Origin: Lucinisca nassula | Lineage: Eukaryota; Mollusca; Bivalvia; Lucinida; Lucinidae | Assembly: GCA_963580285.1 (NCBI GenBank) | Contig: OY757010.1 | Location: forward strand, 66,362,406 to 66,426,405 | Direction of reading: 5' to 3' | Length of the DNA stretch: 64,000 nt | Shown: positions 30,472 through 40,377 of the stretch, one piece after another | Position numbering within the stretch: position 1 is the stretch's first letter | How the letters are laid out: each line of letters begins with the position of its first letter | Notes under the pieces: generated by a model | The model's input: the letters and a program-made list of their open reading frames with translations, nothing else | Databases searched by the model: none | What the model was told of the DNA's origin: nothing | Position numbers and translations under genes: made by a program

Positions 30472-30674
30472 TAAACCCATTTTGTAGAGGGAACCCCAAA
30501 ACAGGTCACTTGCAAACAGTGCAGGGCCAAATAAACTGATCAGGGCCTTCACTGGTACATGTATTTGCAAAACCTTTAACCATTTTCAATTCTGTTTCTA
30601 AATTCAACTCAACCTAGTATCCCTAAGCCTGCTATTTACAAGGTGGAAGATTTCATTCAGCATAAAATGGGTTC
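30472..30674. mobile_element. TTAA MITE, family T1, degenerate
   Basis: Left 'TAAACCCATTTTGTAGAGGG', middle 'CAAACAGTGCAGGGCCAAAT', right 'CAGCATAAAATGGGTTCA'. Both TTAA ends are mutated. Abuts the T3 copy. Confidence 0.55.
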
Positions 30675-30892
30675 ACGTTTGAGATCATAGAAAAGTTAAC
30701 CAGTTCATCAACCCTAAAATTCACTTTTGTTTTATTTTTAAGAAGAAAAAACTTAATTTCTCATCTGAAGAACCTGCTCAGACGATTCTCATGAAATGGT
30801 AAGCCTGATTTACAGCATTCCCTGGTTCATTTAGGGTTGATATGCTTCCTGTATTTACCTTCTTGGCATTATCTGCTGGTTCCTAGTCTGAA

Positions 30893-30978
30893 TATCAGTG
30901 TTGGAAAAACAGGTAACCAGACCCCCCTGACCTTGAAAGGTCAGGGGGGTCTGGTTACCTCTTTTTCCAATATTGACA
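30893..30978. repeat. Near-perfect palindrome, about 40-bp arms
   Basis: 'TTGGAAAAACAGGTAACCAG' + ACCCCCCTGACCTT is mirrored by GGTCAGGGGGGT + 'CTGGTTACCTCTTTTTCCAA'. The loop is a few bases (GAAA region). Non-coding. Confidence 0.75.
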
Positions 30979-31429
30979 ATGTGCAAGCTGGGAGACAGCA
31001 AATAATGCAAATATGGTGAATGTACCCTCTGGCACTCAGTCTGGTCTCTAGTTTTCTATTGTAATGAAAGTATGTTATAAAATAGTTGGGCTTCCATAGT
31101 CCTGGTAACATGTGCCTAATTGTGATTGTGAGTCATAATATTGTAATTTTTAGCAGCTATTAACTTGTAATAATATTGAGGTAGATAAGCTCCAGCAATA
31201 ATTAGTTTTGTTATATAATATGTCAGCAGATCAAATCACAAGCATGTAGTGTTTGATTTTGACCAACAGCAGATTTTACTGCACATACCGGGTTTTGTTC
31301 CAAAATTGAAAGAAAACTCTAACTTCTGTCTGCAATACATGTATTCACCTGTTTTTGATGTGAAATGTCATCTAACATCAAGATGATATGTGTTGTCATT
31401 AAAATGTCATCAACCATTACCGGTTTTAG

Positions 31430-31660
31430 TTATGCTGTTCTGCCTAACAATTTTGCCAGGTAACAATGGCAAAATGGGTCAGCCCATTTTGCCAGTGTTT
31501 CAGGGGAGGCAAGTCATAATATAATTCCCTTTATAGCACTGTTCAGTGTTACATTGTTTTGGATTTAACACAGTTTAGAGATGGATCCCAAAAATTGTTA
31601 GATTATATAGAAAAATGACCATGAATGGTCATTTTTCTCTGTAATCATATCTTTTTTTTG
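31430..31660. repeat. Two small hairpins and a GACCATGAATGGTC palindrome
   Basis: 31465-31500 has 'GGCAAAATGGG' facing 'CCCATTTTGCC'. 31610-31637 has 'AAAAATGACCATGAATGGTC' + ATTTTT, a perfect palindrome. The second resembles the inverted text near 1010-1080. Confidence 0.5.
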
Positions 31661-31863
31661 TTTACCCCATTTAGTACCGGAAACCCCAAAACGGGTACCC
31701 GCCGCAGAACGCAGTCTGATCAGGGCCTCCACTGTTTGCTAAAAGTTCAGTCATTTTCCAAATTAATTTTGATGAAAACACAACCTGACACCGCTAAATT
31801 TTAAAAAAATGCACTCCTGCTATATATAAGGTGGAAGATTCCATTCGGTACAAAAAGGGTTAA
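31661..31863. mobile_element. TTAA MITE, family T1
   Basis: 'TTTACCCCATTTAGTACCGG' at the left (TTAA mutated to TTTA), internal deletion in the core, right end 'GGTACAAAAAGGGTTAA' intact. Confidence 0.65.
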
Positions 31864-31954
31864 CTGACAAAATTTTTGCTTCCAACAATAGTGCTATAAA
31901 GAGATTGTGGTGTATTTGTCTCCCTATATCATCCAGGGCCAGCTTTTTCCTAAG

Positions 31955-32097
31955 AGTGAGTGTTTGAGTTTTACGTCTCGCCATACTGATAGGATCTCGG
32001 TTTAAAGACTCATCCTAAAGTCTGAAGAAGCCCAGGATCGATCCTGTGACCCCTGGTTTTAAAGGCAAGTAGCATTACCACTACAACACGGAGGATT
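31955..32097 (-). repeat. tRNA-like SINE (family M), minus copy
   Basis: On the minus strand: 'CCTCCGTGTTGTAGTGGTAA' (A box), 'ACCAGGGGTCACAGGATCGA' with B box GGATCGATCC, then 'CTTCAGACTTTAGGATGAGT' and a tail 'GTAAAACTCAAACACTCACT'. Same family as 5003 and 17598. Confidence 0.6.
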
Positions 32098-32131
32098 CTG
32101 CTGCTCTTTCTTAAAGATGATGATTTTGTGT

Positions 32132-32353
32132 TTAACCCATTTAGTAATAGAAACCCCAAAAACCGGTACCTGGGCAAACAGTGCAGGCCCAGATCAGACG
32201 CCGCATTATGATCAGGGTCTACACTGTTTGCGAAAAGTTAAGCCATTTTCCAAATAAAATTTTGAAGAAAACACAACCTGACAACCCTTAATTTTGGAAT
32301 GGCCTCCTGCTAAATATAAGGAGGAAGATTCCATTTGGTACAAAAAGGGTTAA
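32132..32353. mobile_element. TTAA-flanked MITE, family T1
   Basis: TTAACCCATTTAGTAATAG on the left, GGTACAAAAAGGGTTAA on the right. The core has lost most of one palindrome arm ('GACGCCGCATTATGATCAGG'). Confidence 0.7.
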
Positions 32354-32864
32354 CGACGCGTCAATCCTCTTGGTGCATTTAATGGTTTCCTAAAGAAAAG
32401 GATTTGGGTAAAAAATTTTCCTATAGAAGACATTTTTTTCAAAGGAGTTCCATTCATTTTATTCTTAGCAGTGAAATCAATGCATATCTGAAACGAAAAT
32501 GATATTTTCACACTGCGAAAATATATATGACCATGTTATTTTCACAGAAGCAGCCCGGACTACATTTTAGGTTTGCTTTCCGTATAAAATAAAAAGAAAA
32601 TTTACTTTTTGGACGGGGTTTTCAAGGAAAAATTCCGTCCTTTAGAATAGCAATGTCTGTGCGGGTGGCCAGGCCCGATTTACCTTTTGCTTAACCCTGA
32701 AAAACCTGTCCATAATGCCATTTGGCGTTTCTTGTTTTCAATGTAGGTCATCGAATGTGTTGAAAACATTCCATATGTTACAAACAGCTGTTCAATTACA
32801 GTATATCATCAAAATCGCATAAAATTGAAATAAAAAAGAAAAGTTTTTTTTTTTTTTTTTTTGG

Positions 32865-32985
32865 ATAAATACCAAAAATATTTCATAAAGTGTGTTGAAA
32901 ACGTCAGAATTTTCACCTGTGCTTTGCACTCGTGAATATTCTGATATTTTCACCACACTTTATGAAATATTTTTGGGATTCATCT
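32865..32985. repeat. Long palindrome in copy A
   Basis: 'ACCAAAAATATTTCATAAAG' is mirrored by 'CTTTATGAAATATTTTTGGG', and 'CAGAATTTTCAC' by 'GTGAATATTCTG'. The turn is CTGTGCTTTGCACTC. The duplicated version in copy B is at 38192-38312. Confidence 0.7.
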
Positions 32986-33340
32986 CATAGTAAACATAGT
33001 TCGAACAAATTGACCTAAGACTGGTGAACTCTAACATAATTTCACACCCAACTGAATGCATATATTTATCTTCGTCGTTTTCTGAAGATGGGGATATTGT
33101 TATACAAAAAAGTCAATACATAAAGGTCGGTAAATTCACGAGATGCCGAAAATTCACAAGAAGTTTACAAAAGCGGACGTATTAGGACTAATTTATTCTT
33201 TGCATAAATGTCAGTCTTGTCAAATTGTTCGAACTATATCCTTTATTTATTGCAATACAAACAAGAAGTGACTTAGTCCCAAAAGTTTTCTCACTTGAAA
33301 AAGAAATGGTGGAAAGTATGCCAAATGTATCCCATCCCCT

Positions 33341-33623
33341 TAACTTTTATCCTGCTGAATAATTTATTTAGCCACACCCATTTCAGACTACCGACCAATC
33401 AAATTATTTGATATAAAATACTTGTTAACCCTTGTATGCGGGGAAACCCCTAAAGGGGTACCTTGGCAAACAGTGCAGGCCCAGATCAAGACGCCGCAGA
33501 ACGCGGCATCTGATCAGGGCCTGCACTATTTAGTAACAGAATTTTTCGTCAAAAATGGAATAAGCTATCTGATCTGGATCAATACTGCAATGGTAGGGGT
33601 GTGTTCAGCAGGACAAGGGTTAA
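33341..33623. mobile_element. Hybrid MITE: family T2 end with a T1 core
   Basis: The left part 'TTAACTTTTATCCTGCTGAA' and 'GCCACACCCATTTCAGACTA' is T2. At 33425 a new TTAACCCTTGTATGCGGGG begins, followed by the T1 core 'GGCAAACAGTGCAGGCCCAG'. The right end 'CAGCAGGACAAGGGTTAA' is T2 again. Either nested or a recombinant of the two families. Its duplicate in copy B is 38675-38963. Confidence 0.55.
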
Positions 33624-33642
33624 GTACAGTGATATGCCACTA

Positions 33643-33855
33643 TTAACCCTTGTCCTGCTGAATATTTTAATCTGCCACACCCACTACCGATTATCAACCA
33701 ATCAGATTACTTGATGCAAATTACTGCAACAATTTCACAATTTGAATGACAAACAATGTAGATCCTGATCAGATGGCTTCTTCAGAAGCCATCTGATCTG
33801 GATCTACGTTGTTTGAATGATAAGATATATCCGGGCTCAGCAGCACAAGGATTAA
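33643..33855. mobile_element. TTAA-flanked MITE, family T2, uninterrupted
   Basis: TTAACCCTTGTCCTGCTGAA at the left, 'GCAGCACAAGGATTAA' at the right, with the central palindrome GATCAGATGGCTTCTTC/GAAGCCATCTGATC. This copy preserves the empty site (GAATATTTTAATC at 33659-33671) for the insertion at 39006-39840 in copy B. Confidence 0.75.
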
Positions 33856-34107
33856 TGCCAGCTAAAATTCAGACATTCTATTTAAAGTATGTCCGTTATC
33901 CTTTCTTTTTGATATCTGCATCCAGCATCCACTACTTAACAGTCCCAGAGGTGGTGTTTTGTGGTCTGAACTAACATTCCAGATCCAGATTGGACTGGAC
34001 CTAAGAGGTTTTTCATCAGGATTTGCATTAAAACCGGTCTGCCCAAACTTCGTTGAAATACTATTGTACCAAGTTGCAACATTTCCAGTTAACAAGCCTC
34101 CGGGTTA

Positions 34108-34203
34108 AAATTTTAATCATTAGGTCTCTCACCACTGTGGTTCGCGACTCACTTGGGCCACGTGAGATGCCAAGTTCTGCAACCGAAGGCTTGCAGGTAC
34201 GGT
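34108..34203 (+). repeat. SINE family S, truncated copy (copy A)
   Basis: 'TTAATCATTAGGTCTCTCAC', B box region 'GTGGTTCGCGACTC', 'GAGATGCCAAGTTCTGCAAC', cut after 'GCAGGTACGG' by the element starting at 34204. The head is missing. Confidence 0.65.
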
Positions 34204-35236
34204 TTTTAGCTCCCCTGGGCCGAAGGCTCCAGGGGAGCTTATGGGATGGTAGTACCTCCGTCGTACGTCCGCCCACACTTTTGACCAGCTTTATCTCTGC
34301 AGCCTGCAGGCTGATTTCAATTATTTTTAGCTCACCTGTCACGAAGTGACAAGGTGAGCTTTTGTGATCAATTTTCGTCCGTGTGCGCATCCGTAAACAA
34401 TTTCTTAAAAGGACATCTCCTAAACCACTGATCGGATTTTGACCAAACTTCACAGGAATGATCCTTAGGTGGTCCCCTTTCAAAGTTGTTCAAATGGTGC
34501 CAGTCCTTTGCACTAGGTCACAGGAACCAAAAATAGATTTTTTTTTACTGAAATCTTAAAAAATCTTCTCTGAAACCGCATGGCCTGGGTTTTTGATATT
34601 TGGTATGAAGCTTCCTCTAGTGGACCTGTACCAAGATTGTTCAATTTATAGCCCTTGGGCCAAAAATACCTCCGCCCCAGGGCCATTTTGTTTTTACATT
34701 GACTTATATAGGGAAAATCTTAAAAAAATCTCTGAAACCTCAAGGCCCCGGTCTTTGATATTTGGTGGGTCGCTTCATCTAGTGGACCTCTATCAAGATT
34801 GTTCAAATTATAGCCCTGGGGCCAAAAATGCCCCACCCAAGGCCCTTTGGTTTTACATAGACTTATATAGGGAAAATCTTCTGAAACCGCAAGGCCCAGG
34901 TCTTTGATATTTGGTGTGAAGCTTCAGCTAATGGAACGTTTCTAAAATGACCTTTACAATGTTGACGGGAACGTTAAACCTCCAATCAAAGAAACAAACA
35001 AAACCTCTATCAAGATTGTTCAAATTATAGCCTTGAGGTCAAAAAAGTCTCCGCCTGGGGCCCTTTGGTTTTATATAGACTTATATTAGGAAAAACTTGA
35101 AAAAATCTTCTCTGAAACCAGAAGGCTACAGGTCTTTGATATTCGGTATGAAGCTTCGTCTTGTGCACCTCTATCATGTGATTCTAGTTACCCTATGGAT
35201 CAGGTGAGCGACTCAGGGCCATCATGGCTCTCTTGT
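34204..35236 (+). mobile_element. Helitron-like tandem-repeat element (family GCTCACC), copy 3
   Basis: Two 5' ends are stacked. 34204 'TTTTTAGCTCCCCTGGGCCG' has the hairpin CCCCTGGGCCGAAGGCTCCAGGGG. 34325 'TTTTTAGCTCACCTGTCACG' has the hairpin CACCTGTCACGAAGTGACAAGGTG. About four 165-bp units ('TCTTTGATATTTGGTATGAA') follow. The 3' end is 'GGATCAGGTGAGCGA', then GGGCCATCATGGCTC + TCTTGTT. The first element has lost its own 3' end or was overwritten by the second. Confidence 0.65.
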
Positions 35237-35275
35237 TGGTTTGTTTTCCTATAGAATAAAAAGAAAATTTACTTT

Positions 35276-36219
35276 TTATACCCCCGGCATACGAAGTATG
35301 CTATGGGGGTATATAGTTTTCGTCCTGCCATTCGCCCGTGTTTCCGTCCTTCCGTCCATTGGTTAACATTTTGGTTAAAGTTTTGCGTTAAGGTTTCTGA
35401 GAGATTGTATCTTCTGAATGCTTTGATAGATTTAGTTGATACTTACACTGAAGTTTCATAGTGGTCTAAAGATTTCATTGATGCATGTCCCACCCCCCTC
35501 AGTGACCTTAAGGTCAAGGTCACAGACTTAGAAATTTTGCATTTTGGTTAAAGTTTTGTGTTAAAGTTTCTAAGAGATTGTATCTTCTGAATCCTTTAAT
35601 AGATTCAGTTGATACTTACACTGAAGTTACATACTGGTCTAAAGATTTCATTGATGCATGTCCCACCCCCACAATGACCTTGAGGTCAAGGTCACAGTCA
35701 TTTGTTTTTTTATGTTTGGTTAAAGTTTTATGAAAAAGTTTATAGATGCCTGTTTGTTCTAAACTCTTAAGACAAATTCAGTTGATACTTGCATCAATGT
35801 TGCATACCAGTCCAAAGATTTCGAGATGCATGTCCCTTCCCCACCCACAGTGACCTAGACCTCAAGGTCATGGACTTAGAAAGTTTACATTTGGTTAAAG
35901 TTTTATGACATAGTTTATAGATGCCTGTTACATAATGTTCTAAACTCTAAGACAAATTCAATTGATACTTGCATCAATGTTGCATACCAGTTCAAAGATT
36001 TCATTGATGCATACCCCACCCTGCTGCTTCAGTAACATTGATGCTCACACTCCCTTGGTCCATTTAGAAAGATTGTTTGGTTAAGTTTTTTTTGGCACAT
36101 TATAGTTTCTTGTAGCTTCTTGACTTCTTCATACATGTTACATACAAGCTCGAAAGTTATATCAGTGTGGCACTGGCCGTGGGTACCGGTATACATGACC
36201 CACTGGTTGCTTTCTCTAG
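35276..36219 (+). mobile_element. Helitron-like element, family TTATACCCCCGG, copy 1
   Basis: Starts in a T run as TTATACCCCCGGCATACG with the hairpin ACCCCCGGCATACGAAGTATG / CTATGGGGGT. The interior has four eroded units of about 180 bp with 'TTGGTTAAAGTTTTGTGTTA', 'AGTTGATACTTACACTGAAG' and 'CCTTAAGGTCAAGGTCACAG'. Near the end come GGGTACCGGTATAC (inverted copy of the start), an eroded hairpin GACCCACTGGTT, and TTTCTCTAG before T. Non-coding. Confidence 0.75.
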
Positions 36220-36345
36220 TTTTCAATGTAGGTCATCGAATGTGTTGAAAGCATATTCAATATGTTACAAACAGCAGTTCAATTACAGGATATCAATATC
36301 GCATAAAATTGAAATAAAAAAGAAAATTTACTCTCTTTTTTTTTT

Positions 36346-38182
36346 TTATAGCCCCGCTTTGAAAAAGTGGGGCTATATTGGATTTGCCATGTCCTTCTGT
36401 CATTCCGTGATTCCGTTAATTTGTGTTGGCTCCATAACTTTGTATCTGCTTAACATATTTTCACGAAACTTCACACAAATGTTAAACACCATAAGACAAT
36501 GTGCAGAGCGAAGGAATTATAACTGTGGATTGCCTACTTTTGGAGTTATTGCCCTTTGAACATTTTCCGTAATTCCGTGATTCCGTTAATTTGTGTTGGC
36601 TCCATAACTTTGTATCTGCTTAACATATTTTCATGCCCCGCTTTGAAAAAGTGGGGCTATATTGGATTTGCCATGTCCTTCTGTCATTCCGTGATTCCGT
36701 TAATTTGTGTTGGCTCCATAACTTTGTATCTGCTTAACATATTTTCATGAAACTTCACACAAATGTTAAACACCATAAGACAATGTGCAGAGCGAAGGAA
36801 TTATAACTGTGGATTGTCTACTTTTGGAGTTATTGCCCTTTGAACATTTTCCGTGATTCCGTTAATTTGTGTTGGCTCCATAACTTTGTATCTGCTTAAC
36901 ATATTTTCATGAAACTTCACACAAATGTTAAACACCATAAGACAATGTGCAGAGCGAAGGAATTATAACTGTGGATTGCCTACTTTTGGAGTTATTGCCC
37001 TTTGAACATTGAAAAATGGCAATTTTAATTGTGTCCGCTTCATAACTCGAAAACCGTTTGAGATATTTTTAGGAAACTTCACACAAATGTTAAGCACTAT
37101 GAGACGATGTGCAGAGCGCAGGAACCATAACTCTGCATTGCTTATTTTTGGAGTTATTGCCCTTTGAACATTGAAAAATGCCAATTTTAACAGTGTCCGC
37201 TTCATAACTCGAAAACCGTTTGAGATAATTTCATGAAACTTCACACAAATGTTAAGCACTATGAGACAATGTGCAGAGCGCAAGAACCATAACTCTGGTT
37301 TTCGTATTTTCTGTGTGTCTGTCTGTGTCTGTAAAAATTTTCGTGTCCGCTCTATAACTTTAAAACCCATTCACATGTTTTCATGAAACTTCACACAAAC
37401 ATTAAACACCATGAGATGGTGTGCAGAGTGCAGGAACCATAACTCTGGATTGCCTAATTTTTGAGTTATTTCCCTTTGAATATTGAAAAATATCAATTTT
37501 AGCCGTCTTTGCTCGATAACTCAAAAACCGTTTGAGATAATTTTATGAAACTTCACACAAATGTAAAGCACCATATTACGTGTGCAGAGCGCAGGAACCC
37601 AAACTCTGGATTGTCTACTTTTTCAGTTATAGGCTTTTGAATATTAAAAAATGGCAATTTTAACTATGTCCGCTCCATAACCGTTTCTGATATTTTCATG
37701 AAACTTCAAATAAATGAAAAGCACCTTGAGATGATGTGCAGAGTGCAGGAACCATAACTCTGGTTTGCCTACTTTTGGAGTTATTGCCCTTTGAACATTT
37801 AAAAAGGCAATTTTGACTGTGTCGGCTCCATAACTCACAAACCATTTGAGATATTTTCATGACACTTCACACAAGTGTAAAGCACCATGAGACAATGTGC
37901 AGAGCGCAGGAACCCTGACTCTGATTTGCCTACTTTAGGAGTTATTACCCTTTGAACATTGAAAAATGGAAGATGAAATTTAGTATAAACATGGACATTC
38001 TGGTAATGTATCATGCTCATTGAAATGAGGGACAAGGGCTCACAACTCTTAGAGTTTTTCCAGATAATTTAAAATTTTCAACAGTTATTTCTTGTTCATA
38101 ACTGTTTTCTCTGCAGCTTAAATAACTTTCTTCTCTGACAGCGCTGAAGCGGGGCTATAGTCAGATCCTCTGACAGCTCTAG
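36346..38182 (+). mobile_element. Helitron-like element, family TTATAGCCCCGC
   Basis: Start TTATAGCCCCGCTTTGAAAA with the return arm GTGGGGCTAT. An internal partial duplication repeats the start at 36635. The interior has about eight units of 160-170 bp ('TCATGAAACTTCACACAAAT', 'ATGTGCAGAGCGCAGGAACC', 'GAGTTATTGCCCTTTGAACA'). The 3' end has AAGCGGGGCTAT (inverted start), the hairpin GTCAGATCCTCTGAC, then AGCTCTAG. CTAG after a short hairpin is the textbook Helitron 3' terminus. Inserted in a T run of copy B whose empty counterpart is near 32845. Confidence 0.8.
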
Positions 38183-38191
38183 TTTTTTTTT

Positions 38192-38312
38192 GACAAATAC
38201 CAAAAATATTTCATCCCGTGTGTTGAAAAAGTCAAAATTTTCACCAGTGCTTTGCTCTCGTGAATAATCTAATGTTTTCTTCACAATTTATGAAATATTT
38301 ATGGTTTTCATC
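38192..38312. repeat. Long palindrome in copy B
   Basis: Duplicate of 32865-32985 with the turn CAGTGCTTTGCTCTC. The arms have diverged ('ATTTCATCCCGTGTG' against 'CACAATTTATGAAAT'). Confidence 0.6.
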
Positions 38313-38674
38313 TCAAAGTAAACATAGTTTGAACAAATTGACCTGGGACTTGTGAGCTCTACTAACATAATTTCACACCCGACGGAATGCATATATTTAT
38401 CTTCGTCGTTTTCCGAAGATGGCGATATTGTTATACAAAACATAGAGGTCGGTAAATTCACAAGCTGCCGAAAGTTCACGAGAAGTTTACGAAAGCCGAC
38501 GTATTAGGATATAACATTGACTAATTTATTCCTTGCATAAAGGTCAGTCTCGTCAAATTGTTCGAACTATATCTTCTATTTATTGCAATACAAACAAGAA
38601 GTGACTTAGTCCCAAAAGTTTTCTCACTTGTAAAAGAAATGGTGGAAAGTATGCCAAATGTATCCCATCCCCTT

Positions 38675-38963
38675 AACTTTTATCCTGCTGAATAATTTAT
38701 TTAGCCACACCCATTTCAGACTACCAACCAATCAAATTATTTGATACAATAAACTTGTAAAGTTGTTAACCCTTGTATACAGGGAAACCCCTAAAGGGGT
38801 ACCTTGCCAAACAGTGCAGGCCCAGATCAGACGCCGCAGAACACGGCGTCTGATCATGGCCTGCACAATTTGCTAACAGAATTTTTCGTCGAAAATGGAA
38901 TAAGCTATCTGATCTGGATCAATACTGCAATGGTAGGGGTGTGTTCAGCAGGACAAGGGTTAA
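38675..38963. mobile_element. Hybrid T2/T1 MITE, copy B duplicate of 33341-33623
   Basis: Same order of blocks: 'TTAACTTTTATCCTGCTGAA', TTAACCCTTGTATACAGGG, 'CAAACAGTGCAGGCCCAGAT', 'CAGCAGGACAAGGGTTAA'. Here the inner palindrome 'CAGACGCCGCAGAACACGGC' is better preserved than in copy A. Confidence 0.6.
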
Positions 38964-38982
38964 GTACAGTGATATGCCACTA

Positions 38983-40030
38983 TTAACCCTTGTCCTGCTG
39001 AATATTTATACCCCCGGCATACGAAGTATGTCAGGGGGTATATAGTTTTCGTCTTTCCGTCCGTTCGTTCGTTCGTTCGTTGGTTCGTTCGTTCGTACGT
39101 TCGTTCGTCAACCTTTACGTCAAAGTTTTGCTTTAACCCTTTTTGATTGCTCATATCTCTGTAACCACAGGTTGGATTCTCTTCATATTTGGTACAGGAT
39201 ATCTCTATAGCATTACCTTTCATATGGAATATCTAAGCCCCTGGGTGGGTTGTCTGTCTGTCCGTGTGTCTGTTCATCTACTTTTACGTCAAAGTTTTGT
39301 GTTAAACCTTTTTCATTGCTGATATCTCTGTAACCACATGTTAGATTCTCTTCATGTTTGGTAAAGGATATCTCTATAGCATTACCTTTCATATGGAATA
39401 TCTAAGCCTCTGGGTCAAGCCCCTGGGTGGGCTGTCTGTCTGTCTGTTCATCTACTTTTACGTCAAAGTTTTGTGTTAAACCTTTTTCATGGCTGATATC
39501 TCTGTAACCACATCTTAGATTCTCTTCATGTTTGATAAATGATTTCATGATGCATGTCCATTCCCCCACCCATGGTGACCTTGACCTCAAGGTCACGGAC
39601 TTAGAAATTTTACATTTGGTTAAAGTTTTATGTCAAAATTTATAGATGCCTGTGTGTTCTATTTGATGCCCTCACTCCCTTGGTCCATTTAGAAATTTTA
39701 TGTTTGGTTTAGCTTTTACAAGCACATTTATAGATTCTTATAGCTTCTTGACTTCATTCATATTACATACAAGCTCGAAAGATATATCAGAGGGTGATGC
39801 TGGCCGGGGGTATACGTGACCCACTGGTCACTTTCTCTAGTTTAATCTGCCACACCCACTACCGATTATCAACCAATCAGATTACTTGATGCAAATTACT
39901 GCAACAATTTCACAATTTGAATGACAAACAATGTAGATCCTGATCAGATGGCTTCTTCAGAAGCCATCTGATCTGGATCTACGTTGTTTGAATGATAAGA
40001 TATATCCGGGCTCAGCAGCACAAGGATTAA
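38983..40030. mobile_element. TTAA MITE, family T2, copy B, split by an insertion
   Basis: TTAACCCTTGTCCTGCTGAA at 38983, broken at 39005, resuming at 39841 with TTTAATCTGCCACACCC and ending CAAGGATTAA at 40030. Apart from the insert it matches 33643-33855 nearly base for base. Confidence 0.75.
39006..39840 (+). mobile_element. Helitron-like element, family TTATACCCCCGG, copy 2 (with empty site known)
   Basis: Start TTATACCCCCGGCATACG with the hairpin to CAGGGGGTATA. A (CGTT)n-like stretch follows, then three units with 'TCTCTGTAACCACA' and 'AGGATATCTCTATAGCATTA', and two of the copy 1 type. The 3' end has GGCCGGGGGTATAC (inverted start), the hairpin GTGACCCACTGGTCAC, then TTTCTCTAG. Comparison with copy A shows GAATAT^TTTAATC rejoined without duplicated bases, so insertion was between T and T with no target duplication. 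Confidence 0.8.
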
Positions 40031-40279
40031 TGCCAGCTAAAATTCAGACATTGTATTTAAAGTATGTCAGTTATTCTTTCTTTTTGATTTCTGCATCCAG
40101 CATCCACTACTGAACAGAGGTACCGGTGGTGTTTCGTGGTCTGAACTAATATTCCAGATCCAGACTGGACTGGGCCTAAGAGTTTTTTTTATCAGGATTT
40201 GCAATAAAACCGTTCTGCCCAACATTCTTTGAAATACCACTGTACCAAGTTGCAACATTTCCAGTTAACAAGCCTCCGG

Positions 40280-40377
40280 GTTAAAATTTTAATCATTAGG
40301 TCTCTCACCACTGTGGTTCGCGACTCACTTGGGCCACGTGAGATGCCAAGTTCTGCAACTGAAGGCTAGCGGGTACG
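40280..40377 (+). repeat. SINE family S, truncated copy (copy B)
   Basis: Duplicate of 34108-34203, cut at the same position by the following 'TTTTTAGCTCACCTGGGCCG'. Confidence 0.65.

Larger units (their letters stand above)
32570..35233 (+). repeat. Tandem duplication, copy A (uninterrupted)
   Basis: Copy A runs from 'GGTTTGCTTTCCGTATAAAA' to the Helitron-like 3' end CTCTTGTT. Its contents recur in the same order from 35234 on: AT-rich start, the 120-bp palindrome, two T2-type MITEs, 'CAGACATTCTATTTAAAGTA', the SINE stump, and the GCTCACC-type element with an embedded family C tail fragment (34928-34998). Shared junctions (SINE cut at the same base, same embedded fragment) show a segmental duplication rather than independent insertions. 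Confidence 0.75.

Noticed and set aside
36963..37370. Minus-strand open frame of 135 codons
   Set aside because: Lies wholly inside the tandem units of the Helitron-like element 36346-38182. It reflects repeat structure, not a gene.
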